Positions 32,520 to 44,691 of a stretch of DNA of 64,000 nucleotides are shown here, piece by piece. The stretch is from the NCBI RefSeq assembly GCF_023898315.1, contig NC_064618.1, positions 186,177,548 to 186,241,547 of the forward strand, given 5' to 3'. Position numbers and translations under genes: made by a program. The notes beneath the pieces are model-generated. The model did no database searches and was not told the DNA's origin. It worked only from the letters and a program-made list of their open reading frames with translations. How positions within the stretch are numbered: position 1 is the first letter of the stretch; each line of letters starts with the position of its first letter. The DNA is from Schistocerca nitens. Its lineage: Eukaryota; Arthropoda; Insecta; Orthoptera; Acrididae.

Positions 32520-35500
32520 TTTATTCCACATGTCATTTTAAGTTGGTAGCTTACATCGCTTTCTAAGAGGTTAAATGCGAAACTTGTTCTAAAACATGAA
32601 CATTTAACACAAATGTTTGGTGTACAGCGTGTTTACCATTAATGTGCAAAACCTCCCCCTTCTGTGAGAAATATTAAAGTAGTAGTCATTCCATATGTGG
32701 TCGACGCAGTGCACTGCGATTTGCAGATCCTTCTTCCTCTGTTGTAAAATTATGTTAGTCACTTAATTGATAGGAATTTTGTTTCTTGACACAGGTTTTA
32801 CTAAATTGTATAAGTACTTGGGGCACACTTGCCTTTCTAAAATACTTGATAAAATTTGTTATCTGACTAGTCAGAAACGTTTTCATAGTCTATAAATCCA
32901 ATACGTGTTTCTGTATTAAGCTCGCTCAGTTCTCATATGAGTATTACTGTAATTTTGTCACATTATTGTGAATCTACTGCTTCCTAAACCAGCTCCGCTT
33001 TGCTGATAGTAATGACTCGTCTGTTTCTACGATGGTTCTTGATTCATCGTGAGATAAAGTTATGAGAAAGACTAACTATACATTAGATTTCACATTTATT
33101 ACAACTATTTTCTTACAAAGCGATATTACTTCTGTACAGCAGTACCATTATTGTCCAGAAATTCTTCACTACTTCCGAGAAATGTAGTACCATATTTGGC
33201 CCCCCATATTTTGCCAAAAAAGTTACAGTTTTATATACCACGCTACAGCGCTACTGAATTGCAATACCAAACGTTTAGTCCCACCTGCGATAGCAGTGAA
33301 TATGAAATAACCAAAAAATAATAGGGGCCTTCTGGTACATATCGTCTGACAATGGGGCCTAAGTATAAAATCATTTTGTCGGGAAGGGAACGACACTGGA
33401 GGAGAAGGGGATAACATTGTAAACAAATGACGCTACACCCACAATCTGTATCTTTCAGAAAGTAAGACAGGTATCTTGAAAAAAGTGTTCAAACAAAATG
33501 TATAGTGAGTGGGCAGGAGAAATCAGCACCAGACAGTAGTATACAGTTAATATAAGACCGAGAGCCTGAGTTGCCCCCGAATCGAATTCGTGACAGGCAC
33601 GGCATCATATACTGTCTGTACACACACTAACTAGACCAGTTATGAGAAAGAAAACATGCGCATAACAGCTCTTAATGCTTTCTTTGTTAGGAATCGTAGC
33701 CGTGTTTATTTATCATAGCTAAAAGCGTTACGTTCAGTATGTCTCTGCGATTTTCTTCAGGGTGGACAGAATAATATAATCAGTTTCCGTTACTTTCTTA
33801 TTTTTTTGTGTATTATATTATAACGGCACATGCTATTCCCGAATCCCGTAGATCAACAAGACAACAGTATGATGTCATCTCTTACTGAATTCTTATTCCT
33901 CGGCGTATTTTAAGTATATCCTCAATTTAAGCAAACATGTGAACTGATAGCTTACTTTTCTAATCATTCATGAAACAGTTATTTATTTTCGAAGTGATTA
34001 TTCCATTGCTGAAGCGTTAGTATTATTTAACTCCAACCAGAATAAGTTTTAGTACCGAAAAAACTCTTCTGCAACAGTTCTTCATAGCACTCGTAGAGAA
34101 TTCATTTCCCGTAGCAGCCAAAAAAGGTTATAGTATACTTGTACAGAGAGCACTACTCATGTCTAAAATTTAATAACATTCTCCAATATTTTGTGAAGTT
34201 ATGGGTGTTGCATGGGCTCCCTTAGTTACAACAGGCGAAATAAACTTGCGTCGCTCGTATAACGTTCCTAGAAAATATGATATTAGTACTCACTATTGCT
34301 TAAGTGATAACAAATGTATAGCTTTAGTCAAGAAGGTCTCTCGTGACTGCTAGCACTTTATTCAGTAGTTTGAAAGGGCTATCATGAATATTGGGCGCTA
34401 TTCACCATTCGTTAATAGTTCAGTGATGTGTCTCTTGTGGGTAATAAGAAGAGAAACTACTACGCGCCGTATGCTGATAATGTCACGATGGTGATAATAT
34501 TTTAAGACTCACGCTTACACTTATTCATTGGTAAACCAAATCATTACGACACATGTTTCATAGTGTGTTGATCTAGCTTTGGAGCCTACTAGAGAAGTGA
34601 TTACGGATTCTGTGATTTCGACAAGTCTTTGGCATATTTCCATAGGTGTGTGGCATCAGATGTGTACGCACACATTACGTAATTCCTGTAAATAACTGGG
34701 TGTGATCAGCGGGGAGGCGGTACCTTCCTGTAGTGCCCCAGATAAGCAACAGTGGCCACAGATCAGATGAATCTGGCTGCCAACGCATTCACTATAATAT
34801 TGCTCAAGCCATTGTAACACGATTTGTGCCTTGAGACACGGACAATTTTCTTGCTGGAGAGTACCATCACCGTTAGGGGAGATGTCAAACTCCGTCGGGG
34901 AGACATCAACATGAAGTAACGTTCACGGAGTCCAGAACTGTCATGGTGCCTTCGATTTCTGCCCCAGATCCCGTGGGAACTAACCTAAGAATCTCGAGTA
35001 GCTCAATACTGCCGCCACCGGTGTGGTGCGGTACATACTTCGATCAGCCGGACCAGGTGCCACGTTTCCACTAATTCACGGTGCACACGCAATACTGTTG
35101 TGTTATCTAAAGGTGTGACTGAAGATTTTGTTGGGTCAACATGGTAACACATCAAGATGGTCACATCAAGACTGTCCACTGCTGTACTTCGCATTCAAAA
35201 ATGTCAGCTGAACGGTGTGGTACAAAACACCGGTTTTTACAGCATCCTCTGCTTTGGCAGATGTTACACAGATAGCTCTTTATTCTGCCTCATAGGGCTG
35301 GCAAGCTTCCAATCCCAACGTTCAGTGACGGGGCGTTGACGTCCAAAACCTTTTCGACTGCTTGTGGTCACACCGTCCTTGATTCTCTTTCCAGAAATGC
35401 TCACCAGAGCTTACGATGCCGTTTCTGAGGCGCCTGCTACTATGGATGGGCAGCGACATTCTGGCCTTTGTAAAAGTCGGCACGCTAATTGAATCATTCA

Positions 35501-35567
35501 ATGTTCAGCCTGCGTCCTCGCTAGAATGACTCCTCATTCATCTCAGTTCCACTTACATACATTGTCC
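32520..35567. other. Unassigned DNA
   Basis: No gene is recognised in 3 kb. From about 34640 the base composition becomes less AT-rich and more complex (to 35567), which suggests another old transposon copy, but I found no coding motif or terminal repeats in it. Confidence 0.5.
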
Positions 35568-36750
35568 AGTCACATTAAAATGACCACCGCCTGTGTTCGA
35601 CTTCAACGTGCAATAATGACTCACACCCCTGGAGTGTGCAAACTGATCAGCCAGAACATTATGACAACCGCCGACCGTCAACATAGACCCGTCCAGGAGA
35701 CACCAGCGTCACTTGGCGAGGGATGATTGCCAGTCAGACACACACTTGGTTCACGTAGTATCAGTGAACGTGATGTCAATGTGTAGAGTGGGGAACGCGG
35801 ACAATCTGAGTCTGACTGAGGGCACCACGAGCATTTCGGAAACTGCACGACTTGTCAGGTGTTCGAGGAGTACTGTAGTGAGTGTGTTCAGCACAGGCGA
35901 AACCGAGGTGAATGAGTGGCCACCGTCATTACAGATGTGGGAGATCAGAAGCTGGGAATAGTGGTAAAGCAGAACAGGTGGCGAGCTGTGGCGGAACTAA
36001 CATCAGACTAGATGCCGGGCAGAGTGGGTCTAAACGCACAGTGCATCGACCACTCCTAACGATGGGCCTCCACAGCCAACGACCTATGCGTGTTCCAATG
36101 TGAACACCACGACATCGGCAACTACGACTGAAATGGGCATATGAACATCGGTACTGGAGGTTGGCATAACGTAAGATAGCTGCATGTTTTGATGAATCCC
36201 GATACCTTCTTCATCATGCAGATGGGAGGGCGCTAATCCGTCGTCTTCAAGCGGAACAGATCCTTGACACCTGTACTGCAAGACAGAGACAAATTGTCGG
36301 TGGCTCCATTATATTGTGCGGAGCATTCACATGGGCATCGATGGAGCCAGTGGAGCTCGTTGGAGTCACCATGACGCCAAGCAGTATCGCACACTGGTTG
36401 CTGATCACTTACACCATGACGATCATGTTTCCTGACGGTAGTATTATTTTTTAACAAAACAATGCGCCATGTCGCAAGTCAAGGAGTTCGAGGAACACAG
36501 TGGTCAGTTCCAATTGCTGTGCTGGACCGCAGCTCAACAGATGTGAACTCGATCGAACACATCCGAGATGTGATTGAATGTGGCGTCAGAGATCATCGCC
36601 CCCTCCACCCCCCGCCATCCCCCCATGAATTTACTGGGATTAGGTATTTGTGTGTGCAGCTGTGGTACCAACTACTTCTAGCGACCTACCACGCCACGAA
36701 ATGTCGAAGCTGTTATCCGTGCCAAAGGTGGACATACTGGCCATAAGGTG
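35568..36750 (+). mobile_element. Tc1-like element, right end truncated
   Basis: The left end has a typical Tc1-family terminal string CAGCCAGAACATTATGACAA at about 35650-35669, and CCAAAGGTGGACATACTGGC at about 36721 corresponds to the inner part of the right end, after which the repeat breaks off. Just before it, CATTGTCCAGTCACATTAAA (about 35561) looks like the end of a different Tc1 family. Confidence 0.65.
35776..36745 (+). pseudogene. Tc1-like transposase remnant
   Basis: The N-terminal helix-turn-helix is seen as SISETARLVRCSRSTVVSVF near 35830. After several shifts the DNA-binding half ends with GLHSQRPMRVPM. The catalytic domain has CFDESRYLLHHADGRAL near 36190, then FTWASMEPVELVGVTMTPSS, then a block QNNAPCRKS at about 36455-36480 where the family has QQDNAPC: the catalytic Asp is Asn (AAC, 36458-36460) and the codon before the Gln is TAA. 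The third block reads DVNSIEHIRDVIECGVRD near 36540-36590 and keeps the Glu. Inactive. Confidence 0.8.
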
Positions 36751-36839
36751 GGCGCAGTAAAGCGTGTCGAGGGGACCTGGAAAAATAAGTCATCATTGTG
36801 GTAATGCGTAAGCGGATAAATCTATTAGACGTCCAAAAT

Positions 36840-37720
36840 GGCAAGCTCATTGGCTTTCAGACAAAGGGTGTAAGCATTTCATAAGGCTAAGTTTGAAAAA
36901 TGATCGTGTGCCACCACAGTTAAAGTATATCGTGCATGGCAAACTGCCACTATCCAAAACTCTCGTAGACACAACCGTGGTGCCGGACCATAGATGACAG
37001 GGGTGTGCGACGCCTACGAAGATGTTTACGGTCGAAAAGACGTGCAACTGCTGACCAACTGACAACCCACACGATCCCAGGGGCCAAAAGCTGCGTCATC
37101 TGAACGACCGTTCAGCGATTGTTGCTGCGTATTGACGTCCAAAGCAGACACTGATTACTCTCCACCGGCGACAAGGACTGAAATTTCCACGCCAGTACCG
37201 CAATTGCACGGCCATTGAGGGGCGACATGTGGCCTTTTCAGCTGAATCGCGTTTTATGCTCCATTGGACAGATGGGCGGTGGCTTGTACGGCGTGAAATG
37301 TCTGAAAGGGAACACCCTGCAACGGTTATAGCCTGTGGAATGTTTTCGTTGGATTCCCTAAGTGATCTCGTTATTGTGGACGGCAGAATGGATCAACACA
37401 TGTATGAATCTATCCTTTGGGACCATATCTACCCTGGATGCTGCTTTTTTCTCCTCGGCACGATAGCATTTACCAGCAGGACACTGCAACGTGTCAAACA
37501 GCTCGCAGTCTAAGAATGTGGTTCGAATTGCGCCCATCAAACGCTCTGGATTTAAACCCAATCCAGAATCTGTTGGACCATCTCAGTCGGTCTCTTCCCA
37601 CCATGGATCCTCAACCGCGAAAAACAAAGCAGCGGACTACGGCGCTGGAGCCAGCAAGGCTCCAAAACCCTGTCGGTATCTTCCAGTACCTCACTGGCAC
37701 TCTTCCTGCACCTTAGTATT
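36840..37720 (+). pseudogene. Second Tc1-like transposase remnant, different family
   Basis: The best part is 37229-37513: AFSAESRFMLHWTDGRWLVR, in which the first catalytic Asp of FSDESRF is Ala, followed by CGMFSLDSLSDLVIVDGRMD. A frame shift near 37430 leads to DSIYQQDTATCQTARSLRMW, with the second Asp intact, and LDLNPIQNLLDHLSRSL, where the final Glu is Gln (CAG, 37564-37566). Upstream, 36980-37220 contains helix-turn-helix-like traces with stops. Two of three catalytic residues are lost. Terminal repeats were not found. Confidence 0.75.
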
Positions 37721-37920
37721 AGTACAGGTTCTCTGTGAACAATGGATTCCTAATTTAAGACGAGGATCGACATGTAAGTATACCTCTAAAACTTGTGAAG
37801 CGACCAGCTGGATGGTACCTGCGCACTGCGGAAGATTACCTCAATTCCATACCTCTGGGGTACTGATACAATGAACTATCACGCTAATCCAGAATGAGAC
37901 AATGAACTATCACGCTAATC

Positions 37921-38500
37921 TAGAATGAGATTTTCACTCTGCAGCGGAGTGTGCGCTGATATGAAACTTCCTGGCAGATTAAAACTGTGTGCCCGACCGA
38001 GACTCGAACTCGGGACCTTTGCCTTTCGCGGGCATGTGCTCTACCATCTGAGCTACCGAAGCACGACTCACGTCCGGTCCTCACAGCTTTACTTCTGCCA
38101 GTATCTCGTCTCCTACCTTCCAAACTTTACAGAAGCTCTCCTGCGAAACTTGCAGAACTAACACTCCTGAAAGAAAGGATACTGCGGAGACATGGCTTAG
38201 CCACAGCCTGGGGGATGTTTCCAGAATGAGATTTTCACTCTGCAGCGGAGTGTGCGCTGATATGAAACTTCCTGGCAGATTAAAACTGTGTGCCCGACCG
38301 AGACTCGAACTCGGGACCTTTGCCTTTCGCGGGCAAGTGCTTCTGTAAAGTTTGGAAGGTAGGAGACGAGATACTGGCAGAAGTAAAGCTGTGAGGACCG
38401 GGCGTGAGTCGTGCTTCGGTAGCTCAGATGGTAGAGCACTTGCCCGCGAAAGGCAAAGGTTCCGAGTTGGAGTCTCGGTCGGGCACACAGTTTTAATATT
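37921..38500. repeat. Cluster of three tRNA-related repeats, two direct and one inverted
   Basis: Copy 1 (minus, 37922-38222) and copy 2 (minus, 38223-38340, truncated) begin with the same AATGAGATTTTCACTCTGCA. Copy 3 (plus, 38341-38500) is inverted. Each contains a tRNA-like core, best seen in copy 3 at 38411-38486: GTGCTTCGGTAGCTCAGATG, an arm TTGCC/GGCAA, and a B-box region, ending GGTCGGGCAC. The B box is intact in copies 1 and 2 (GTTCGAGTC) but mutated in copy 3 (GTTGGAGTC). The acceptor stem pairs poorly, so I regard it as a tRNA-derived SINE, not a functional tRNA. The open frames of up to 135 codons across it are chance translations of the repeat. Confidence 0.88.
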
Positions 38501-40207
38501 ACGCTAATGTTGCAGCACGCCAAGTTCAACAGTCTCCAAAATATTTGTGGAGGGCGTGTTTCGAAGAGATATCCGGGCCTCAATGTACTCTACTGCCATT
38601 TACACTCAACGCACCCTTAGTCGCATCAGCCAGATGTCAGTTGGTATCTAAGTGCAAGCGGTTTTGACTTATTAGCTGTCAGAATGAGGAAGGAAGAGAA
38701 CTGAGAGAAATTGAACAACGCACTGTAGAGGATCACAAAAATGGAATATACTGTCGGAGATTACCCGTTGCAGAATAGTGCGTGTACGACCACCTTTGTT
38801 TATCTCACTGTAATGCGCTTTATGTTACTGTAGAGCGCAAAATCGGGGAAACTCGAAATAAAATTATCACTTTATTACGCATAAATTTAATTGATACTGA
38901 TCGCGAAATTATACGTCTCAAACCGACATCAGAGATCGTTGTCAGCTGTTAGACAGCACTTCGGTTGCAGTCCACAGAACACAATGAGTCAATGATACGA
39001 CATTGTTAATGAAACTCAGTTTTCACTGTTGTACAGCCACCGTTATGTCACTGATCAAGAAAACAATGTAGCATGTGGATTAAGGACATACAAGGTTCTT
39101 TGTCTTTCCCCGTTAGGCAATAGAAGACAATTTTATGAGATAAGAGATAATTAGGCTCTATAAATATAGCACTCGTGGTCTAAGTATGTAACTTAGTAGT
39201 TGCCCGGATGATGACGATTTCAGTGTGTTCAGAAACGACAATTAAATTGAATGAATGAAGTTTGAAGAGCGACGAGTGTATCCTAGCAGAAGCTTGGCGT
39301 CTGTTGAGATGACAATTAAAACGGTTGAGTGGAGTTTGGTCAGGTATGGTTTCTCGTGGTTTGGAGCAACGATGGATGTACAGACAGCTCGGTTCATTTT
39401 ATGTCTGTTAGTTACTACTAGGTGACCTCACAATCATCTTCAACTAACTCACGTCATTGGAAGCGTGGTTTTTCTTGTTGTAGCTGCAGCGGGCTTATCT
39501 GCTTAATGTCTTTACCTGCGAGCTTGTTTCCCACTATGCTTCATCCAAATAAATCATGCTGTACTTCGCGACACAGACTGACAGTGGCGCTTCGCTGCCA
39601 GTAATCACATTCCAGCGTGCAATAACCTAATTACATCTTAATCCACTAACATTATAGCGAACTAATTCACATGAAGCTTCCTGAGCTACCTGGGAAATTA
39701 TTTGGTACGAGATTAGTGGATTAAGATTAATTAGTAGATGATGGACGAGGTGATTAGTCTTGATAGTGTTTGATATACTGACGAGAAGGGTTACAGATGT
39801 AGCATATTCTGTGTTTTCCCTCTCTGCTTCAGACAGAACATCACGCTATCGCTGGAACTCCACTACCCTGGGAGAGTAATCGTTTCCTGGAGGAACGGAC
39901 GTTATTAGCGAACACAATGCAACGTTTCCGTTCCTGCCGCGGCGTCAAACGACGGCACCTGACGTATAGAAGCTAATAACAGACCTGCTCTGTCGTATGA
40001 TTTCCATGGTTGGTACCACCCACTGGCAAATCCATGAATGAATGGATGGCTGAACAGTAATATGTATAGACTCTGAATATGGAAAATCCGTCGTCGTACA
40101 TTATCTAAAACTTACAGATGTATATTTTGGACGGCTTGTCTGTGACCCAGTATTCTCCGCTCTTTTGGCACTCTGTACCCACCTAAGCTACACCAGGACT
40201 CCATAAC
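38501..40207. other. Unassigned DNA
   Basis: No gene or element recognised. Confidence 0.5.
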
Positions 40208-40460
40208 AAAATGGAAATGAGCGTATGGCTTCAGTGGCCGGGAGTTCACAGTCGGGAAGTTCGGCCGCCAGGTGCAGGTCTTATTAAGTGCGACGCCACA
40301 TTGGGCGACCTACCTACGCGTCGACAATGGGGATGAAACGATGGTGAGGACAGCACAACACCCAGTCCCTGAGCGGAGAAAATGTCCTTTCCTAGCCGGG
40401 AATCGAACACGGGTCCCCGTGCATGGCAATCCAACGCGCTGACCGTTCAGATAATGGGGC
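40208..40460 (-). mobile_element. SINE of a second tRNA-related family, minus strand
   Basis: On the minus strand a B-box-like GTTCGATTCCCGGC lies near 40400, and the rest runs through CATTTCATC, CACATTGGGCGACC complement and GGCCACTGAAGCCATACGCT to CATTTCCATTTTG at about 40210. I recognise this as a SINE widespread in Orthoptera and other arthropods. No clear target duplication was found, and the 5' end is degraded. Confidence 0.6.
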
Positions 40461-41754
40461 AGACTCCTTGTACTTTAAACACTATCGCCACTGTTACCTC
40501 TTCCTTCTGCCTTCTTGAGTCTACCGAGATTTTATAGCCACCATTTTTTTTTCAAAATTCTGTTCTCTGGACCTATTTGGGACACTAAAAGTGACCTCTT
40601 CAGCTCTTCCCACTCCTCACCTCTTTGGGACACTTGCCTTGTCTCTCTTTAAGTACTTGGTCGTTGACCGATGCGTCACTCCGTTTCCAATGTCGGCTCT
40701 GACGTCATGGGTGAACCCCAGGCTTGCCTGCGCTAACTTCCTTACTCCACATGTTTTGCTTTACGGCAGCTGCAGCGATGTAACTGACCAGTGCCAATGT
40801 TTCCTTCGATGGATAAATTCAAAACGTGGCACTACAATGCGATGATCACGTCGTTGGCTTTGTCAATAGAACACTTTATAGGAAACTTTTAGATTGACTC
40901 GTGAACATGAGAAATAAAGCGAATTTAACGTAATGTTCATTTAAGACAGGTATAAATATACTTGAGCTTACTGAATACCGGAAATACCAATTTCAATTGA
41001 GAGTCTTCATAATATGTTCTCACGTGTAATTAAGTAAATAACATGCCGTACAATCTTGAAAAGTTTTGTTATCCCACAATGGTATGTAATGTTTTCATTG
41101 ATTTCTTAATTTTTAATTTTGTTATAGAAATGTTACATTGAAGGAAACTATATTGTCCAGCAACATAAAGTGACTTGTGCTTTAGAGTTATGTGTTACGA
41201 AGTCTTCAACGTAATTAATTGCCAACCAGTTAGTTGTTAAGTCTTTTGATATTGGTTTTGGCATTTCATCATTGCAGTTACTTCGTCAGCGCACTAATAA
41301 GTGATAAACCATATGTTTCGGCAGTAAGAGGTTAACCGATAAAGGTGACTACTCCTGTTTCCTGGTCTCACACCATTCACTGTTATCAGCAAGAACGGAA
41401 AATGTGAAGCAGAAGGTTCTTTACTGAGCAGAAAACAGTCCATTTGGGATACAGAATTATGTGTGCAGACATTTTTTTCACAGTTCCATGTGTACAACTT
41501 CCGGCATCACAATTTACAAAATAGATTTGCTCTTACTTATGATTCTTCAGATGAACACATAGTCTATGGGTAGCGTCTTTGACTAATCAAAACGCCATGG
41601 CTCCTAGAATCAAAATGGGCCTCTGCTTGATTTTCGAATAAAAGTCATCCAAAGTGGCTGCCGAAGATTGCAGCATAAGATGTCCATCGTTCTGCTAACA
41701 GGCTCGACAAAGAGAGCGAAAGATCCGGACGCAGGTTCAGGCTACTTCCCTTGT
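40461..41754. other. Unassigned DNA
   Basis: No gene or element recognised up to the first similarity with the gypsy LTR. Confidence 0.5.
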
Positions 41755-41889
41755 GCGGTTATCACTGCCCCGCCTTGGATTCAAAAGCGACCGCTGGAGC
41801 AGAGTGAGGGAGCCTTCGAACAGCGCAGTGCAGGCAGTTTACCTGGAGTCTCCGCGTAGTGTGGAGCCGTGGCCAGCGGCAATGGTTGT

Positions 41890-42790
41890 GAAAGCATCAG
41901 TGATAAGATTGTTCTAAATTATTTATTCATCAGACCTGCAACTGACTGCGTCCGTGAACTTGTTTCTTACACTCCTCCATTTTGCCAGAAATGCAACATG
42001 TATTTGATTCAGCAATCAACTTTAAGAGAATAATGCCATTTGTACAATGGCATTAAGTTGGTACTGGAAAATTAGCTTTTGGCCCTGATGTTTACTTAAT
42101 GAAATTATATCTTTACTTGAACAATGCCACTTTTGCAATTGCATAAAATTAGTTATTTGAAATAACTTTGCTCTGATAGCGTTAGTTATACCAAAATCAA
42201 TTTCAAGCCATGAACTGCACATATATATTGCATAGAGCCATCATTTTCTTTACGTTCTTTCATTGGTGGGTAAATTTGTTTTACTACTCATTTTCATATT
42301 CAATACAAGCAAAGGATGTGGATTATGATTCAGGCTCTTAAATTTAAACACAATGTTGAACTCAATTTATATTTTGTTAAAATTTTAAGTCATGCACAAA
42401 ACCTACCATTTCCAACATTTTTGTAGCACGTATCACTCTTACAAAAAATTTTACAAAACGCTTACTGTGTCGAACCTTGGACATACAAATTCTAACTCTG
42501 AACATTATCTAACAAAAACCATTTTGAAATCATTATATATCTTGACTCATTTATGTGCTAAAATTTTCTTAGGGTAACTGCACAGCGAGCGCGACTCCTA
42601 CCTTACAGCTGTCTGCACACGTTTGCTTACTCCGGGCACCTACCTGCGACTCCCCGGTTTTTTACTGCTCGCGCCCGGCTCTCTGAACCATCAAAGATCC
42701 TCCTCCTCATAGATATTATACTCGTTCCACCTTGCGGTTGGCAACTGACGACTTTATTTTCTGGATCTACCCTGATCAGACCTTAGCACA
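41890..42790. other. Sequence inserted in the 5' LTR
   Basis: This stretch has no counterpart in the 3' LTR, where the flanking blocks are about 130 bp apart. It contains two diverged copies of a unit of about 90 bp around 42030-42170 (ATGCCATTTGTACAATGGCAT against ATGCCACTTTTGCAATTGCAT). No transposon ends are recognised. Confidence 0.55.
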
Positions 42791-43671
42791 TACCTTTCAT
42801 AGAGCAACGGACGGTTTTCCTTCGTCGGTGCCCTGCGTATCTGGCTCTTCACCTCTGAGAAAGGATTTCCCACACCGCAAGCTATTTCAGCAGATGTTGG
42901 TGTCGAGTCGTCACGCACGCGTTTATTATTTAATTCTGTGTGATTCTAGGACCAATTTATTGCCCTGCCTGTGCCATGTGCTTTTGAAGTGACCTGTGTC
43001 AATCTGCTGGCCAGCGTTCTCGCTAACATTTTCGTTAGTTAATGTCGTTACATCCACGTAATGTACCCAGCTTTCATACATAATTAATTCAGTGGCCTAC
43101 GAATTACGTAGATTTTAAAAATTTTGTGTTTGTTTAAAACTGATCTATGCGGGAGAACAAACGTTTCTGAATTTCAGTATTTATTTGCACTATATTTTGG
43201 AAGCTGGTAGGCTCTCTCGTATTACTGTTATCGAGGTGCCTAAGTTTTATGTGTTATTTGCACTAGCTGATGGTAAGACCTTAGGGAGTCGTTATCTATA
43301 TTCCTTCCTGGAACTATTTACACCTCTCTTCGAGAAATTCTCTTTTTACAGCTTGCATTTTTAGCGAAGCCTATTTCATAGGGCGTATGACCGTACTGGA
43401 AAGGCTCTACATAAGAGAAATCGTGGTTAAAGAACAACTTTCGCTTGTATTGTAATTCAGTGAGACATTTATGCATGGTGTTTGTTAGCGGCAGCCTTCC
43501 GTGTCTGCGGTTTCTCGCCGCTGGGGCCTGGCTTATTTGCGGCCGTTTGGACGGTTCTCGAGCATTTTCTAGTGCGACTTGCTTTTCGTTTGCAGCCGTG
43601 CGTTCTGGCTGTCTTTGCTTAAGCAGAGTATCTCATGTTATCTGATTTGCACTATAAATGAAGTTTTGCTG

Positions 43672-43842
43672 TCGGCCAATGGGTTCAAATGGCTCTGAGC
43701 ACTATGGGACTCAACTGCTGTGGTCATAAGTCCCCTAGAACTTAGAACTACTTAAACCTAACTAACCTAAGGACATCACACACATCCATGCCCGAGGCAG
43801 GATTCGAACCTGCGACCGTAGCAGTCGCACTCGGCCAATGGG
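43672..43842 (-). mobile_element. SINE in the 5' LTR, with target duplication
   Basis: The body at 43684-43830 is the same family as at 8511, truncated in its tRNA-related head. An exact 12-bp repeat TCGGCCAATGGG flanks it at 43672-43683 and 43831-43842. The matching place in the 3' LTR (about 51287) has a single uninterrupted copy of the target, so the SINE came after the LTR element. Confidence 0.93.
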
Positions 43843-44691
43843 CCTTAGTTTACCTGGCACCGTACAGGAAATTTTCCCTGTAATGTTATTGTGTTGTTTA
43901 ATATATATTGTAGCCTCGTTCGCAATGTTATTGTAAATTATTTGGTGTACACCTTTTCGGTATGCATTAAAGGTAAGATGTTATCTCTTATTAACTAGTT
44001 AATTTTTATCTTTTTGGGATCTTCTTGGTGTCTTGGATTTGAGTTTGCTTGAAAGAATTTTTCTAGAATTCAATTTTAATTATTCTTATTGTGTGTGTTA
44101 TTTAATGTAAACAAATTATATTTTTTAGAGGCCAGTATTCTTCAAGCCTTACTTTCTTGAATTTTGTTTGAGGCCATTATTACTGTAAATCAATGATTGT
44201 GTTATTTACCATTTTGAACACTTTCGTGTCTTATGAGTGGTGGGCTCCATGTGGTTCCCAAGTTGTGCAGCGACCGTAAACCATAAAATACCAAATATGC
44301 AGCAATCAGACCCGAAGTGACTAAATAAAACATGATTTTGCGACTGGTGGCTGAATATTTGGTAATTTTAACCTCCGTGTCTGTAAACTAAACACAGCAA
44401 ATTAACTTGCAATTTTCCTACATGCTTATCTCAAAGGGGGCCTGTTGTTACTTAAAAAAATAATAAATGACTGTGATCGAAAGGATGTTACTTAAAGGCG
44501 TCTAGTCTTTCCATGTCATTTCCTTGATCCTGGTAATTCCTAATTTGATGGTGGTGACAAAGAGTGTTTGCGTTCCTGTTGACTAACCCTGAAAGGGACG
44601 GGAACTATTGTATATCCCTGTTAACAACATATGTCAAATGTAACATTTGTAACCGATTTCGATCGATTTGGTTCGGTGTTCCATAGCCAGT

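Larger units (their letters stand above)
41755..44550 (+). repeat. Gypsy 5' LTR, truncated at its left and interrupted
   Basis: Blocks shared with the 3' LTR include GATTCAAAAGCGA..GCTGGAGCAG (about 41778), GTGCAGGCAGTTTACCTG, GTGACCTGTGTCAAT against GTGACTTGTGTTAAT, GTAATTCAGTGAGACATTTA and TTTTTCTAGAATTCA. It is longer than the 3' LTR because of an insert of about 0.8-0.9 kb at 41890-42790, a SINE at 43684-43830 and smaller gains. The first about 100 bp of the LTR are missing or unrecognisable. Confidence 0.82.

Noticed and set aside
38411..38486. A functional tRNA gene
   Set aside because: The core resembles a tRNA, but the acceptor stem pairs poorly, the B box here is mutated and the unit recurs as a dispersed repeat.
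37925..38583. Open frames of 67-135 codons with repeated CPTETxTRxLCLSRA-type peptides on both strands
   Set aside because: They are translations of the tRNA-related repeat (its B-box region) in several frames and strands, not proteins.
42732..43645. 86- and 66-codon frames in the 5' LTR
   Set aside because: They lie in LTR sequence, are not conserved in the 3' LTR and have no domain.
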